Shown: positions 8,609 to 19,624, counted from the stretch's first letter. The stretch is DNA of 64,000 nt from Planctomycetaceae bacterium (GCA_014762625.1 JABURQ010000063.1:1-64000), one strand, 5' to 3'. Notes: generated by a model from the sequence alone, not told the origin. Numbers and translations are program-made.

Positions 8609-9382
8609 ATGAATTTTCAAGACATAGCCAAGGTCGCCGAGCATGCGGCTCGCGAGGGAGGACGAGTCCTCGAAGAGTGGTCGAAAAAATTTACGGTGAG
8701 TGAGAAACGCCGTGCGGACCTGGTCACCGAGGCGGATTTCTCTTCACAGACGGCCATTCATACGCTGTTGCGAGAAAAGTTTCCGACCCACGGATTTCTG
8801 GGAGAGGAAGGGCTATCCGCGGAGGGTGAGGATACCGATTATCGCTGGATCATCGATCCGCTCGACGGGACCGGTAATTACGTGCACCGCTTCCCTTATT
8901 ACGGAGTTTCGATTGCATTGGAGTATCAATCGGAACTGGTCGTAGGAGTCGTGTACGACCCGAATCGGGATGAACTGTTCTCGGCTACCAAAGGAGGGGG
9001 AACGACTTTGAACGGCCAAACTATTTCTGTCAGCGAGAACGACACTCTCGACCAGAGCATGGTGATGGCCAGTTTGCCCGTAACGCCCGATCCCTCAAAC
9101 CCCGCCGTTGCTCGATTTCTGAACGTTCTTCCTCGGGCACAATCTGTGCAGCGCACCGGCTCCGCCGCATTAAATCTTTCCAACGTCGCCGCAGGACGCC
9201 TGGATGGATTCTGGTCGACGAGTCTCAAACCGTGGGATATGGCGGCGGGGGTGTTACTGGTGCGGGAAGCTGGGGGCAAAGTGTCGAAAATCGATAATTC
9301 CGAATTTGCGGTTGATGCCCCTGACCTGTTGGCCACAAACGGCTTACAGCTGCATCAGGAAATTCAGCAATATTTGAAATGA
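8609..9382 (+). CDS. Inositol monophosphatase family protein
   Basis: 257 residues, typical length for the family. Magnesium-binding motifs are intact: GEEG (residues 65-68), DPLDGTGN (83-90) and WDMAAGVLLVREAGG near 207. Members hydrolyse inositol phosphate, histidinol phosphate, or 3'-phosphoadenosine nucleotides; these cannot be told apart from the motifs alone. Because the neighbours are not histidine genes, I give no symbol. The start ATG is preceded by AAGGA. A T9 run lies just upstream (8571-8579). Confidence 0.92.
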   Translation: MNFQDIAKVAEHAAREGGRVLEEWSKKFTVSEKRRADLVTEADFSSQTAIHTLLREKFPTHGFLGEEGLSAEGEDTDYRWIIDPLDGTGNYVHRFPYYGVSIALEYQSELVVGVVYDPNRDELFSATKGGGTTLNGQTISVSENDTLDQSMVMASLPVTPDPSNPAVARFLNVLPRAQSVQRTGSAALNLSNVAAGRLDGFWSTSLKPWDMAAGVLLVREAGGKVSKIDNSEFAVDAPDLLATNGLQLHQEIQQYLK

Positions 9383-9585
9383 TCATTAGACAGACGGTTC
9401 TGAATTGGGGCGGAATCATCCTTTCAGTCCATTTCGCAATCGTCTCAACTCACCTTTTCGCGTATAATTGATGTGCATAATTATTGTGTGCATTTCTCAA
9501 CGGGCTCGTCACGATCAAAGTCTACCCTTGGACGCGGTCGGCGAAATGTAGAAACTCATCAGATCCTTTCCGCGGCGGTATCGCC

Positions 9586-12500
9586 ATGATGTCTCAGAAA
9601 TCCAGGAGTCGGATCTTCGCACTCCTCTGTGGATTCCTTGTTTTGCTGGTGACGGCGAACCCTGGGGATGCCCAGAACGGAGGTGGTCCGTCAACGCCGT
9701 CGGTTTCCGGGAATTCATCGCTTCCGAACGGCGATATCATTTACCTAAAAGATCAGAACGGTCGTCCTGTTCCGGTGCCGAAAAATGCCTCGGTGGAGGA
9801 ATATCTCAATTGGCTGGAGAAACGCGAGGCTCAAAACGAGACCCGGATTCCTGATTACGACTTAATTTCCCTGTCGCTGAAGGGTGTGGCGACTGAGAAG
9901 GTTGCCGAACTGGAGGCGGTTGTCGCGTTGCGTATCCGCAAGAAAGAGGGAGCGGTTCGTGTTCCCTTGCAGTTCAATGAAGCGGTGCTGAAACAAATTT
10001 CGCACAGCGGCGAAGGGGATTTCGCCTTCATCGGTCTGAATAATAAAACCGGTTACGAATGGAACATTTCCGGTGCCGGCATTCACGAGATCACCCTGAA
10101 ACTGAGCGTTCCTCTCACTCGTCAACTCCCGTTACGCCGGTTGCAATTGACCGTTCCACAGTCTCCCGTCAGTTCGCTCGAATTGACGGTGGGAGTCCCG
10201 AATGCGTCGTTCAAATTACCGCAGCGTTCCGCTTTTGAAATCACCCCGGCGGGACAACAAACATTGTTAACCCTGTTTGGGTTGACGGAAAACCTGGATC
10301 TCTCCTGGCAATCCGCGCCGGAGTCAAACAGCGATCGGTCGGTTCTGGAAGCCAACACTCGAATCGATGTTAAGCTCTCCTATGGGAACGTGATTCTCAC
10401 CACGAGACAACAAATTGAAGCCGTCAGCGGAAACTTCGATCAGTTGCAGATTCGGCTGCCGGAAGATTACCAGTTGCAAAACCTGCAAGTGGGCGATGAA
10501 CTGCTGGAATCGGTATCCGCGGTGAAAGATCGACAAGGATGGTATGAGTTACAACTGTCGGCTCCTACGTCAGGGCCGGTCGTGTTGGACTGGATTCTCT
10601 CTCGCCCGATTCCGGATTTGGGGGAACTTGTAAAAATTGAAGGCTTTGAGATCGAAGGCGATCTTCGTCAACAATCGGGTCAAATTCATCTCGCCGAAAT
10701 GTCCGGCTATCGGTTGCTGACGCGCAATCAACCGCGCGCTCTGTTTCGGATCGATGTCCCGGAGTCGGCGGGAGCGTCGATTTCACGTTCGTGGGAGTTC
10801 TACCGACAACCCTTCCAGCTTGCTTTTGAATTACAGAAAATTCGCCCGCTCTATTCTCTGGAACCTGTTTACGAATTGAATGTGGAAGAGGAAGGTCTCG
10901 TCTGGAAAGCAGATCTGGAGTTGAATGTCTTTCGTGGTGCTTTGTCAGAACTCAATTTACAGTGGCCGAACTGGCAATCGGCGGGATGGCAATTAGGAAC
11001 TGAACTTCAGGACGGAATTGTGGATCGGATTCGTGTCGATGAGAACGATCCCGACCTATTACAGCTTGTCTTCATTGAGCCACTGACTGCCGGGAAAAAA
11101 CGCCTTTTGCTCACCGCCCGCAAGCCGTTCAGTTATCAATCCGGCTCCCTGGCGATCCAGCTTCCACGTTTTCCCGCCGGATCGGAACCTGCGGATACGT
11201 CGCTGAAGATCAACTCGGTCAGAAATTACGAAGTAGAAGTGGGAACCACGGCGGATGTGAGGTCCCTTCCTCCGACAGAAAACGTCAGCGAAACTGAGTC
11301 ACTCATACCGGTCGCGTCGCTTCGTTTTCCGGAAACGGCTTCCCGCAATCTGGAGCTGTCTGTCAAAAAACGTCAAAGAGAGGTCACCACACAAACGCGA
11401 ATACGATTGGAATATGGCCGTGATTCTTCCGATCTGAAAGTCAATCAAGCTCTAGATTACCAGATTAAGTACGAGGAACTCGATACCTTGCGATTTCGTA
11501 TCCCTCAGGAAATTGCGGAGTCTCTGGTGGTTCGTGATAGTGAGGGGCGACTTCTGAAGATCGAATTCGTGTCGCCGGGTGAATACGGTCAAGCGCGTAT
11601 TGCTCTGAGCGAACCTCTCCTGGGGTTATATTCTCTCCAGTTTGATTACGATCTCCCCTTCCCCGAGTCAACGAATCCTAACGGTTCGAGCTGGCGTATC
11701 CCCGTGATCCAGTCCTCCGACGCGGAGTCGAAATCTCTTCGACTCGAACTCGGAAAGTTTCTGATGACGCAATATCATCCGGATCCGGAAGGTTGGCAAA
11801 TGGCGACCAATCCGGGGGGAGGAATTTACTACCAATCGAACGATCCCGCCGTTCGTCAGGAAATTCGGCTTCAGCAATCGGTTCCCGAAAATCAGTCCCA
11901 GGAACTCTTCGTGCGTCGGGCGTTACACCTGGCCTCCACCGATGGATTGGGGGCTTTGAGTCTACGCAGCGAATATCTGATCGCCGGTTCTCCAGACTCG
12001 CTGCAGATACGGATACCCGACGGATACCAACTCGATCAGTTGTTGCTGGATGGGGAACCGGTTGATGATTTTCAGCTCGTGGAGAACCTCGTTGAGATCG
12101 GTCCTTCCCGCGTCGATCGAAGGCTGGCCTCCCGCGAGCATCACTTGAGCATTCTGACAAATACCCAATCGCCGGATTTGGAATTTGGCTGGGTCGCGAA
12201 AATGGACTGCAACGCGCCCGAGATCTTAAACGTGAGCTGGCAGAATGAATCAATGTGGCTCGTCGAACTTCCCTACCGCCATCACCTATTCCTACAACCG
12301 GTATCGTATTCACCACTTTATACCTGGCAACGAGAAGGACTATTCTGGGTGCGAACTCCGAACCTCTCCAAGTCATCTCTCGCGGAATGGATCGATCTTG
12401 ATCCCGCCGCGTTCGAGCAGATGTTTGTCGTCGGCGGTAATTCCTATCTCTTTCATCGGTTGGGAGACGGATCGAAGATCGTGCTGGGAAGTATGCACCG

Positions 12501-12909
12501 TTCGATGGTGGTGCTGACGGGGGCGGGACTGACGTTGATGATCAGTTTCATCCTCTTGAGGATCCCCACCACGCGTAATGCGCTCACGTTGTTGATGATT
12601 GCTTTGGCTTTGGCTGTTGCGGGAGTGTTTTATCCCACTTCGGTGGCCCTGCTCCTGCAACCAGCGATTCTCGGATTCTGTTTAGCATGTCTGGCGGCCT
12701 TTTTGGACAACCTGTTTCGACGACCTCAGTTGCCAAATGCCGTCATTACATTTGATGAACCCTCTCGCGGCTCCAGCCAACACACTCAAGTCCCCCATCC
12801 GTCTCTGGCTCAGATGGAGCCGGCTCTCGGTTCCGAAGACCCAACTGAACTGCGTGCCCGGGAAGTGACGGAAGAGCAGGTTTCCTCATTCATTTCTGAT
12901 GGAGAGTGA
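9586..12909 (+). CDS. Giant envelope protein, module 1 of a three-module array
   Basis: 1107 residues from the ATG at 9586, directly followed by a second ATG. A signal peptide (about residues 1-28, ending GDAQ) leads into an ectodomain of some 940 residues. This is almost entirely predicted beta structure, full of LxLxLP and RIxVP-like strands, with few cysteines. Two or three transmembrane helices occupy about residues 968-1045, followed by a 60-residue acidic cytoplasmic tail. No enzymatic motif is visible. A TATAAT hexamer at 9463-9468 could be its -10 element, though no good -35 accompanies it. The stop codon overlaps the ribosome-binding site of the next giant gene, so the two are translationally coupled. 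Likely a planctomycete-specific structural or adhesion-like envelope protein; function unknown. Confidence 0.85.
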   Translation: MMSQKSRSRIFALLCGFLVLLVTANPGDAQNGGGPSTPSVSGNSSLPNGDIIYLKDQNGRPVPVPKNASVEEYLNWLEKREAQNETRIPDYDLISLSLKGVATEKVAELEAVVALRIRKKEGAVRVPLQFNEAVLKQISHSGEGDFAFIGLNNKTGYEWNISGAGIHEITLKLSVPLTRQLPLRRLQLTVPQSPVSSLELTVGVPNASFKLPQRSAFEITPAGQQTLLTLFGLTENLDLSWQSAPESNSDRSVLEANTRIDVKLSYGNVILTTRQQIEAVSGNFDQLQIRLPEDYQLQNLQVGDELLESVSAVKDRQGWYELQLSAPTSGPVVLDWILSRPIPDLGELVKIEGFEIEGDLRQQSGQIHLAEMSGYRLLTRNQPRALFRIDVPESAGASISRSWEFYRQPFQLAFELQKIRPLYSLEPVYELNVEEEGLVWKADLELNVFRGALSELNLQWPNWQSAGWQLGTELQDGIVDRIRVDENDPDLLQLVFIEPLTAGKKRLLLTARKPFSYQSGSLAIQLPRFPAGSEPADTSLKINSVRNYEVEVGTTADVRSLPPTENVSETESLIPVASLRFPETASRNLELSVKKRQREVTTQTRIRLEYGRDSSDLKVNQALDYQIKYEELDTLRFRIPQEIAESLVVRDSEGRLLKIEFVSPGEYGQARIALSEPLLGLYSLQFDYDLPFPESTNPNGSSWRIPVIQSSDAESKSLRLELGKFLMTQYHPDPEGWQMATNPGGGIYYQSNDPAVRQEIRLQQSVPENQSQELFVRRALHLASTDGLGALSLRSEYLIAGSPDSLQIRIPDGYQLDQLLLDGEPVDDFQLVENLVEIGPSRVDRRLASREHHLSILTNTQSPDLEFGWVAKMDCNAPEILNVSWQNESMWLVELPYRHHLFLQPVSYSPLYTWQREGLFWVRTPNLSKSSLAEWIDLDPAAFEQMFVVGGNSYLFHRLGDGSKIVLGSMHRSMVVLTGAGLTLMISFILLRIPTTRNALTLLMIALALAVAGVFYPTSVALLLQPAILGFCLACLAAFLDNLFRRPQLPNAVITFDEPSRGSSQHTQVPHPSLAQMEPALGSEDPTELRAREVTEEQVSSFISDGE

Positions 12910-12913
12910 AACT

Positions 12914-15900
12914 GTGTTGAGATTGTTGCGCATGAACAGATTGTTCTGGTTGGGGATTCTACTCGCGACCATTTTACCTCAAACAGGCTTCTCGCAAACT
13001 CCCGAGACAGCAACCATCCGCAAGATCTATGTGCCCGCGGATTCTCCCGAGAGTTGGCCGGAGGGTGACTGGATTCCCGTCCCTTCCGACCGACTCAGAG
13101 ATCCCTCCGCGGAGCCGGACGCGGAGTCATTCTCACCGGCCTGGGCACGTTCCGCAAAGTATGAAGCCAGCCTGCAAGGGAATTCGCTTGTTCGAGGGAA
13201 TCTTCGAGTAGAGATTGAGCACGCCCGGCACTCAGATTCGCAGGTCCATCAATCTCTGCTCCCCTGGACCGACACAACACTGGCTGTTTCCAATCTGAAC
13301 TGGGAGTCCGGACCCGCGAAGCTAGGAAATGGTGAGGATGGAACCCCTTATTTGATGGCTTCTCCCCAGCACAAAATTCTCACGGGGAACTGGACCTATG
13401 AGGGACGCGCGCTCTCCGGCGGAGCGTTCTTCACTCTTCAGTTTCCTCCGTCCGCCGTCACGGAGTTTCTGCTGCACATTCCCCGCCGTCATGAATTGAA
13501 GTTATTCGACAGCGTGCCTGTAAAAGAACTCTCCACAGAATCCCCTCGAGAGCAAACGTTTCAGCTATCTCTAGGGAGTCGGGCGAAAGTGCGATTTTTT
13601 GTCTCCTTCGGAACAGCAGATAAGACTCACAAACGCGAACCTCAATTGTTTACCCGCGCCGAGACGTTGGTGCTGCTGGCACGCGATCAATCACGCGTTC
13701 GCCAGGAACTTTTGATCGAGTCGCTGGGATCGCCGGTGAAGTCCATCAAACTCCCCGTACCCACCAATCTCAAAGTGCGATCGATTGAGTACGGCGGAAT
13801 CACGATGAACAACTGGAATGTGACGCGCGATCCGCCTCAGACTTTGACGATTCAGTTTCCGGAACCGATAGAAGGGTTGGGACGCCCTTTGTTAATCGAC
13901 GGTCAACTCAACTACGAAGAGTCGCAATTGTGGCGGGTTCCGCATCTTCTACCACAGAATTCCCATCCCATATCCGAGACGGTCACGCTCAACGTCACTC
14001 CTCCGCACGAGCTATTAACAATTCGTCCCGAGGGGTTTCGACAGACGAGCTCCTCCACCAGTACCACCGGAGCTGGCTCTCTGACTTTCCAAAGAAGCTC
14101 CCCCGTCGCCGACATCGATGTGCGTGTCGGTCTCCCGCCAACTCGGCTGAAAACCGACTTCGTGAGTCGGCTCAATCGTGACGAGCAAAGCGTGTCGGCT
14201 GATGTTCACCTGACCGGGAGCGTCGATTCGGGAAGACTTTATTCCGTCTGGATGGAGATCGCTCCTCAATGGGATCCCCTCTCTATTGAGTTTCTCGACC
14301 AAAGCACTATGCGGTTAACTCCTGATTTGCCCTGGGCGATTGAGAGCTCGAATGGCCGACGGACCTTACGCGTGGAATTTCCCAAAGCGGTGAATCGAGA
14401 GCAGCCACTGAAGTTGACGATGAAGTTTCGTCATCGCCGCATGACCGGTGAAGCGATCCCTCAGGTTCCCGTCGTCAGAATGTCGGGAGAAATTCCCAGC
14501 CAGCAAGCTCTCCTCATTCGTCGAGAGGACTTTTCCATCGATGATGCGCAACTTGAAGCCGATGGTTGGCAAAATCTGACCGCGAATGAAGTTCCTTCCT
14601 GGATGGAAAACGCCATCAGCAGTTTGATTTCCGAGTCGAATGTTTCTGAATGGGACATGCTGGCTGCCAACAAACCTGCATTTATCGAATTGCCGATCTT
14701 TGCGAAAGACGAACCTCTTGAGGTGAACTCAATCGATCGGCTGAGGATTTCCGAGAAGAATTCAAAGCGAATCATCATTCGTGAAGAGTTGGAACTGATT
14801 CTTGAGAGTCAAAGCTCGACGCGCGAATCGGTTCAGTTCACAACAGCATCCAATGTCGATTTGAATCAGTTCTCGTGGGACGTTTTTCAATCACCTCAAA
14901 CCCGTATTGTATGTCGTCAGGTTGAAGAACCGGAAAACGTACGGGCGGTTCATGTCTGGGAACTTGAATTCGATCCTCCATTGAAATCCTCTATGCGTGT
15001 TCTCGGTACTCGAACTCAGCGAAATGGCGGAGAACTGCATGCCGTCCTTCCCGTCATCCAGGGAGAAAAAAGCTCGGGAAGACTTGAACTCGTCACCCCG
15101 CCCCACCTGACCGATCAGGTTTTGGAATTTCTGAAATATGGTTACTTGGAAGATCCTCCTCCCGAGAAGATGGCGGACACCTATGAAACTCTTTATCTCA
15201 GTGATCTCTCGACGTTGAGTATCGATCTCCCCAGGCGAGGAGACTCATCGGTACCTGTGATTTCAGACGTCAAATTACAGAGTGAGCTGATCTCCGGAGC
15301 TTCCGATCAATTTTCTCATCGAATGTTGATCGAGTTGGAAAACCCTGGTTCGGAATTTCGCATCCGGTTACCCGAACAGATTTCGGAGTTGGCTGCTTTC
15401 TTTAATGGAAATCCAGTAAGAGTTCGCGGCTTGGAGGAAGGATTGCAAAGTCTGAATCTGGAGTCACCCGCCAAGTCATTGAATCAGCTTGAACTCACCT
15501 GGAGATCGTCAGTGATTCGGAAATCGAATGGACTCTGGGGGGAGATCCCGCTCCCTCAACTTTTACTTCCTTCCGATGGACTCCAATGGCATCTCAACAT
15601 ACCGGAGGATTGTCGCGTCGAAGATTACGCCGAGCCATTCCTGCTCCAGTCCTCGCAAGTTGAGCGTCACTGGACACAGCGGTATTTCGGTCCGCTGGGC
15701 AGAACGAATTCGCGAGAACTCTTCCACCCTCTGCGTGCAGAAGAATGGCGGGGACTTCTTCAAGCCGAACCAGAGCCTGACGGGGCAGAGCAACAAGTGC
15801 TGATCTTTGAGTCGCGTCAGTTTCCAGAAACCATCCGAGTGAAGATTTGGTCGGAATCGCGACATCGGGCGTTAGCTTGGGTTGTGTTCTGCGCAACTCT

Positions 15901-18900
15901 CCTGTGCGGAGTCGCCGTTCGCATCACTCGCTGGGAAGGGCGCCTGACGTTGGTCGCCTGGAGTCTCACACTGACTCTCATCGCCTGCACGGTCGTACCC
16001 GATTCCTGGGTCACCTATTCAGGGGCAATCAATGCGGGTTTAATTGTGGCGATGCTCTTTCCCCGGATGCTGTTGCTGGGACGTCGAAAGCTCACCTCGT
16101 ATACCGGAGACGAATCTCAGATTACCGAAGCGAGCACCTTGAAGCGGGTGACGGTGGGACTTCTCTTGTCGATGACGGTCTTTCACTCAACGAACTCGTT
16201 ACTCGGTCAATCGGAATCACGGAGAACAGCCCCCCGCTCCGAGGCCGATCAAAGACGCGAAGAACCGGGCGTCGTCGATTTGTTGATCCCCTATTCGGGA
16301 GAAACTCCGAATGAGACTCTTCCTGAATTGATCTATGTGAGAGACGCGCAGAGACAGTCTTCCATTTTCTCCCCGGTTACGAAATCTCGTCCCGTGTTGA
16401 TCACCTCTGCGGATTACGAATGTCGCTTGAACCCGCAAGGGCCGGCGTCGTTCAAGATCCTGCTGACGGTCGAAGTCCCTGAAGAACCCGCCTTGGACTA
16501 TTTCACTCTGCCTCTTCAGGGAGCCAATCTGGCACGCGAAAACGGTTGCCTGGTGGAAGGACACCCGACGTCCGTCGCGATGACGGCGAATGGCGTTTTG
16601 GAAGTTCCGATTCCCCCCTCTTCGACGAGTCAATCTTCCGGGGAATGGACTCCACTTCGCGCCCCACGTCCAGACCGAAATAATTCGGCCACGCCCCGCC
16701 GGGAGAAGTATCGATCATTAGTCGTGGAATTAAACTTATATGCCTCGGTGGATATCCAGAATTCCGTTCGGCAATTTCAGCTCGCCATACCCCCCGTTTC
16801 AAATAGTCGAATGAGATGCCGCTTCCCGGAAGAGTTCATGATTGAAGAGTTCGGAGGGGCTCGGGGAGCCATCACGGAACGGACGAAATCGACGCTCGGA
16901 GCCGATTTGGGAAATACCTCCACGCTCAATTTGAAATGGCATTTCCGTCAACCTGAGACACCTCTGGAGGACACGCCCCAAGAGCCAAAGATCACTCTCT
17001 CTCCACAATATTACGTCGAGGCGTTTTCAACACACTTGAATTACCGCATTCGTGTGTCTCATTCGGTTGAGGCTGGTTCACTTTCCACGATCCGCTGGGA
17101 ACTGCCGGTCCAATTTCATTTTCGAAAAGTGCTCAGTCAACCTGTTCTGCAAACGCGAGATTATCTCGCCGACGGGAAACGGGTGGTATTGTTCGACTTG
17201 CTGGAAGAGCTGAATCCTTCTCGTTCGCCGTTTGTCATTAATGCGGAATTTGTAGTTCCGATTTCCAAACAGGAAGAAGACGAAGTGGTCGTGGACGTTC
17301 CGCAGCTTCAGCAGACTGATGAGGGCGGGGCGACATTCACCTTACTGGAGGAGTCGATGGCGAGCCTGGGGCTCTGGTCCCCTCCCGATTTACCGCTGAC
17401 ACTCCTCGAATTTCCGCTCGAGGGATTGAAGAATCTGAGTGCTGATGCTTATTTGAGTCGCTGGCCGCAGGGATCGGGGCTCCAAACCCCGCAACACGCC
17501 TTCGAATTGCGAGGTCCCTTGACACTTTCATTTTTACGCACCGAATCAAAACCTCAGAAAAAGGTTTGGGTCAAAGAGACGGGTGTCATTAGCGACCAAT
17601 TCCTGGAATGGGAGTGGTCGGGAGAAGTCCAAACGACGGAGCTACCGGCGTTCGAACATGAGTTTCTCATCGATCCGCGATTGGAGATTCTCTCTGTCAG
17701 TGTGAAAGAGGATCAGGCGGAACGAGTCAATCGCTGGTCGCGGGACGGCAACCGTTTGACGGTTCGTCTCACGCGAAAAGCAGAAGAGAGTTCGCAAGAC
17801 GTTCGAATTCAGGCCCGGATGGAACTCGGGCTCAAGGAGAACGCGACGCGACACGAGGAAGAAGTGGAGTTGCCGGAGATTCGCCTGTTGACGGGAGAGC
17901 GAATGGAGGCGATCGCGGAACTGTTTGTGGTACCGACGCGAACCATTCGATGGAAAAATGGGCGGGTTCCTACTGGGGGAAGTACGGAAGTGAGTTCTGC
18001 GAGCCGTTCGGAAACCCTGTCGAGTTTTGATCTGTTTTCGAGACTCGAAGGAAGTCCCGCCGAACAAACAATTATTGTCGGTGAGAAGACGATCCCTCCC
18101 CATATTCACAGGTTGATTCAATTCGAAAAACGGGCGGATGACGATTTTGATGTGGTTTGTCGCCTCACCGATCACCAGCCGGAGAACGTTCTGGGAGCTC
18201 TGGAATTAATCGTTCCGGAAACCTGGATTCCCCGATTGCGAGTGGAACGGGATGAGGAATCCGATGCCGAAATATCACGCGAACTCAATGAGAACGGCAC
18301 TCTCACGTTGACGATTCCTGAAAAGCTCCGAGGAACGACTCTGGTCTTGCGGACGACCCTCGCCGCCTCCGATCAGAAAACCTGGTTGGTTTCCTGGCCG
18401 GAAGCCTCTTCGGAGGCGGTTTACCAGAATGAAGTGAGTCTCAAACTTGCCGATGGCTGGGCTCCCCGTATGGAATGTCGTCTGGAGGAAGAAGGGACGC
18501 CACCGCTGAAGAATGAGGGGGCTCACTTCGATCGTTGGGAATATTTGTGTGATCAACTGGAACTCCAGAAGACCGAAGTCTCTGACCCTTCTGCTGTCCC
18601 GTTCATTCCTCTTCTGGTCTCGCGGGTCGATATCCGCCCTGGGAAAGTGATTCAGGGAGAATACGGGATCATCTATCGGGGTCGAGGACGCGAGCAAATT
18701 GAGCTGACGCTCCCCTTCCCCGCATTGGTGCATTCGGTACGTCGAGCGGGTGAAATTGTCGAATCGGACTGGGATGAGGAGCATCGACTTCTGAAATTAC
18801 CTTTGACCCAGGACGCTGGCTGGCAGTTCTTTGCGATCGACTGGTCTTCCACAGACCCTTTCACCCCCGGAATGCTGTCTGAAATGAATCTACCGTTTCC

Positions 18901-19624
18901 CGCCATCTCTGAAATCGAGGTGGGTCAGCAACAAGTCACTCTGCTCTCCTCCTCCGATCTGAAATTGATGATGTACCACGGCGTTCAACCTCAATCTCGA
19001 GCGGAATACCGACTGACATTACTGGAAACATTAACGCGTCAACTGAAAGAAGATCGCGTGGATGTCCTCAAGCTGCCTCAGGATATCCAAACACTCTTTG
19101 TCTCTCTCATCCAGGACGAACTCGCAAACGACTCATTCTCAAACGATAAATTTCGTAACAAACAAGCACTCCTGAATCGGTATGAAAAAGCCCGATCAGA
19201 TTTCCTGTCCCAGATGCCGGAAGAAATTCTGGAACGCGCCGCAGAAGCCCCGGCGAAGATGGCGTCAACCTCCGTCGGAACACTGATGGCGTTTGATGCA
19301 GAAAGCGATTTGCCGGGACAAACGGTTCTGTATGCGGTCGCAGAGCAGGAACCGGAATCATCGAAGGTCTGGTGGCTGGTTCGACTCTGGTATCTGCTGG
19401 GAATATGCGTGGTGGCTGCCGCTGTGATGATTCCGCTATTCTGCTGGGGATTACGCGAATCAACAGCTAATTGGATCGCCCAAAATCGAGTCTATCTATG
19501 GATGTTTATCGGCTTGCTGTGGTGGACTTGTTTGCAACTCAGTTTTGTGGGGCTGGTGATATTGGCGCTCGCTTTGATCTCGCGGCTGATCTCTCCATTC
19601 ACTTCCCGTCGCCGCGTTTACTGA
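12914..19624 (+). CDS. Giant envelope protein made of two fused modules
   Basis: About 2236 residues from a GTG at 12914, four bases after the upstream stop. GGAGAG within the end of the previous gene sits about 7 nt ahead, better than the unsupported ATG at 12899. The architecture is signal peptide (ending GFSQ), then a beta-rich ectodomain to about 980. A transmembrane cluster (about 982-1059) follows. A second signal-like helix (VTVGLLLSMTVF, about 1078-1099, ending LLGQ) leads into a second beta-rich ectodomain (about 1100-2150) and a final transmembrane cluster (2151-2230). Each half repeats the plan of the neighbouring 1107-residue protein. Each module starts with a similar IYV/IYL strand, then a Y-[DE]-x2-[SC]-L strand. 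No catalytic motifs seen. Probably a scaffold or assembly factor of the cell envelope; function unknown. Confidence 0.85.
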   Translation: MLRLLRMNRLFWLGILLATILPQTGFSQTPETATIRKIYVPADSPESWPEGDWIPVPSDRLRDPSAEPDAESFSPAWARSAKYEASLQGNSLVRGNLRVEIEHARHSDSQVHQSLLPWTDTTLAVSNLNWESGPAKLGNGEDGTPYLMASPQHKILTGNWTYEGRALSGGAFFTLQFPPSAVTEFLLHIPRRHELKLFDSVPVKELSTESPREQTFQLSLGSRAKVRFFVSFGTADKTHKREPQLFTRAETLVLLARDQSRVRQELLIESLGSPVKSIKLPVPTNLKVRSIEYGGITMNNWNVTRDPPQTLTIQFPEPIEGLGRPLLIDGQLNYEESQLWRVPHLLPQNSHPISETVTLNVTPPHELLTIRPEGFRQTSSSTSTTGAGSLTFQRSSPVADIDVRVGLPPTRLKTDFVSRLNRDEQSVSADVHLTGSVDSGRLYSVWMEIAPQWDPLSIEFLDQSTMRLTPDLPWAIESSNGRRTLRVEFPKAVNREQPLKLTMKFRHRRMTGEAIPQVPVVRMSGEIPSQQALLIRREDFSIDDAQLEADGWQNLTANEVPSWMENAISSLISESNVSEWDMLAANKPAFIELPIFAKDEPLEVNSIDRLRISEKNSKRIIIREELELILESQSSTRESVQFTTASNVDLNQFSWDVFQSPQTRIVCRQVEEPENVRAVHVWELEFDPPLKSSMRVLGTRTQRNGGELHAVLPVIQGEKSSGRLELVTPPHLTDQVLEFLKYGYLEDPPPEKMADTYETLYLSDLSTLSIDLPRRGDSSVPVISDVKLQSELISGASDQFSHRMLIELENPGSEFRIRLPEQISELAAFFNGNPVRVRGLEEGLQSLNLESPAKSLNQLELTWRSSVIRKSNGLWGEIPLPQLLLPSDGLQWHLNIPEDCRVEDYAEPFLLQSSQVERHWTQRYFGPLGRTNSRELFHPLRAEEWRGLLQAEPEPDGAEQQVLIFESRQFPETIRVKIWSESRHRALAWVVFCATLLCGVAVRITRWEGRLTLVAWSLTLTLIACTVVPDSWVTYSGAINAGLIVAMLFPRMLLLGRRKLTSYTGDESQITEASTLKRVTVGLLLSMTVFHSTNSLLGQSESRRTAPRSEADQRREEPGVVDLLIPYSGETPNETLPELIYVRDAQRQSSIFSPVTKSRPVLITSADYECRLNPQGPASFKILLTVEVPEEPALDYFTLPLQGANLARENGCLVEGHPTSVAMTANGVLEVPIPPSSTSQSSGEWTPLRAPRPDRNNSATPRREKYRSLVVELNLYASVDIQNSVRQFQLAIPPVSNSRMRCRFPEEFMIEEFGGARGAITERTKSTLGADLGNTSTLNLKWHFRQPETPLEDTPQEPKITLSPQYYVEAFSTHLNYRIRVSHSVEAGSLSTIRWELPVQFHFRKVLSQPVLQTRDYLADGKRVVLFDLLEELNPSRSPFVINAEFVVPISKQEEDEVVVDVPQLQQTDEGGATFTLLEESMASLGLWSPPDLPLTLLEFPLEGLKNLSADAYLSRWPQGSGLQTPQHAFELRGPLTLSFLRTESKPQKKVWVKETGVISDQFLEWEWSGEVQTTELPAFEHEFLIDPRLEILSVSVKEDQAERVNRWSRDGNRLTVRLTRKAEESSQDVRIQARMELGLKENATRHEEEVELPEIRLLTGERMEAIAELFVVPTRTIRWKNGRVPTGGSTEVSSASRSETLSSFDLFSRLEGSPAEQTIIVGEKTIPPHIHRLIQFEKRADDDFDVVCRLTDHQPENVLGALELIVPETWIPRLRVERDEESDAEISRELNENGTLTLTIPEKLRGTTLVLRTTLAASDQKTWLVSWPEASSEAVYQNEVSLKLADGWAPRMECRLEEEGTPPLKNEGAHFDRWEYLCDQLELQKTEVSDPSAVPFIPLLVSRVDIRPGKVIQGEYGIIYRGRGREQIELTLPFPALVHSVRRAGEIVESDWDEEHRLLKLPLTQDAGWQFFAIDWSSTDPFTPGMLSEMNLPFPAISEIEVGQQQVTLLSSSDLKLMMYHGVQPQSRAEYRLTLLETLTRQLKEDRVDVLKLPQDIQTLFVSLIQDELANDSFSNDKFRNKQALLNRYEKARSDFLSQMPEEILERAAEAPAKMASTSVGTLMAFDAESDLPGQTVLYAVAEQEPESSKVWWLVRLWYLLGICVVAAAVMIPLFCWGLRESTANWIAQNRVYLWMFIGLLWWTCLQLSFVGLVILALALISRLISPFTSRRRVY

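Noticed and set aside
11678-12376. Minus-strand frame of 232 codons inside the first giant gene
   Set aside because: Arg/Ser-rich shadow without recognisable domain; it would lie fully inside a coherent secreted protein.
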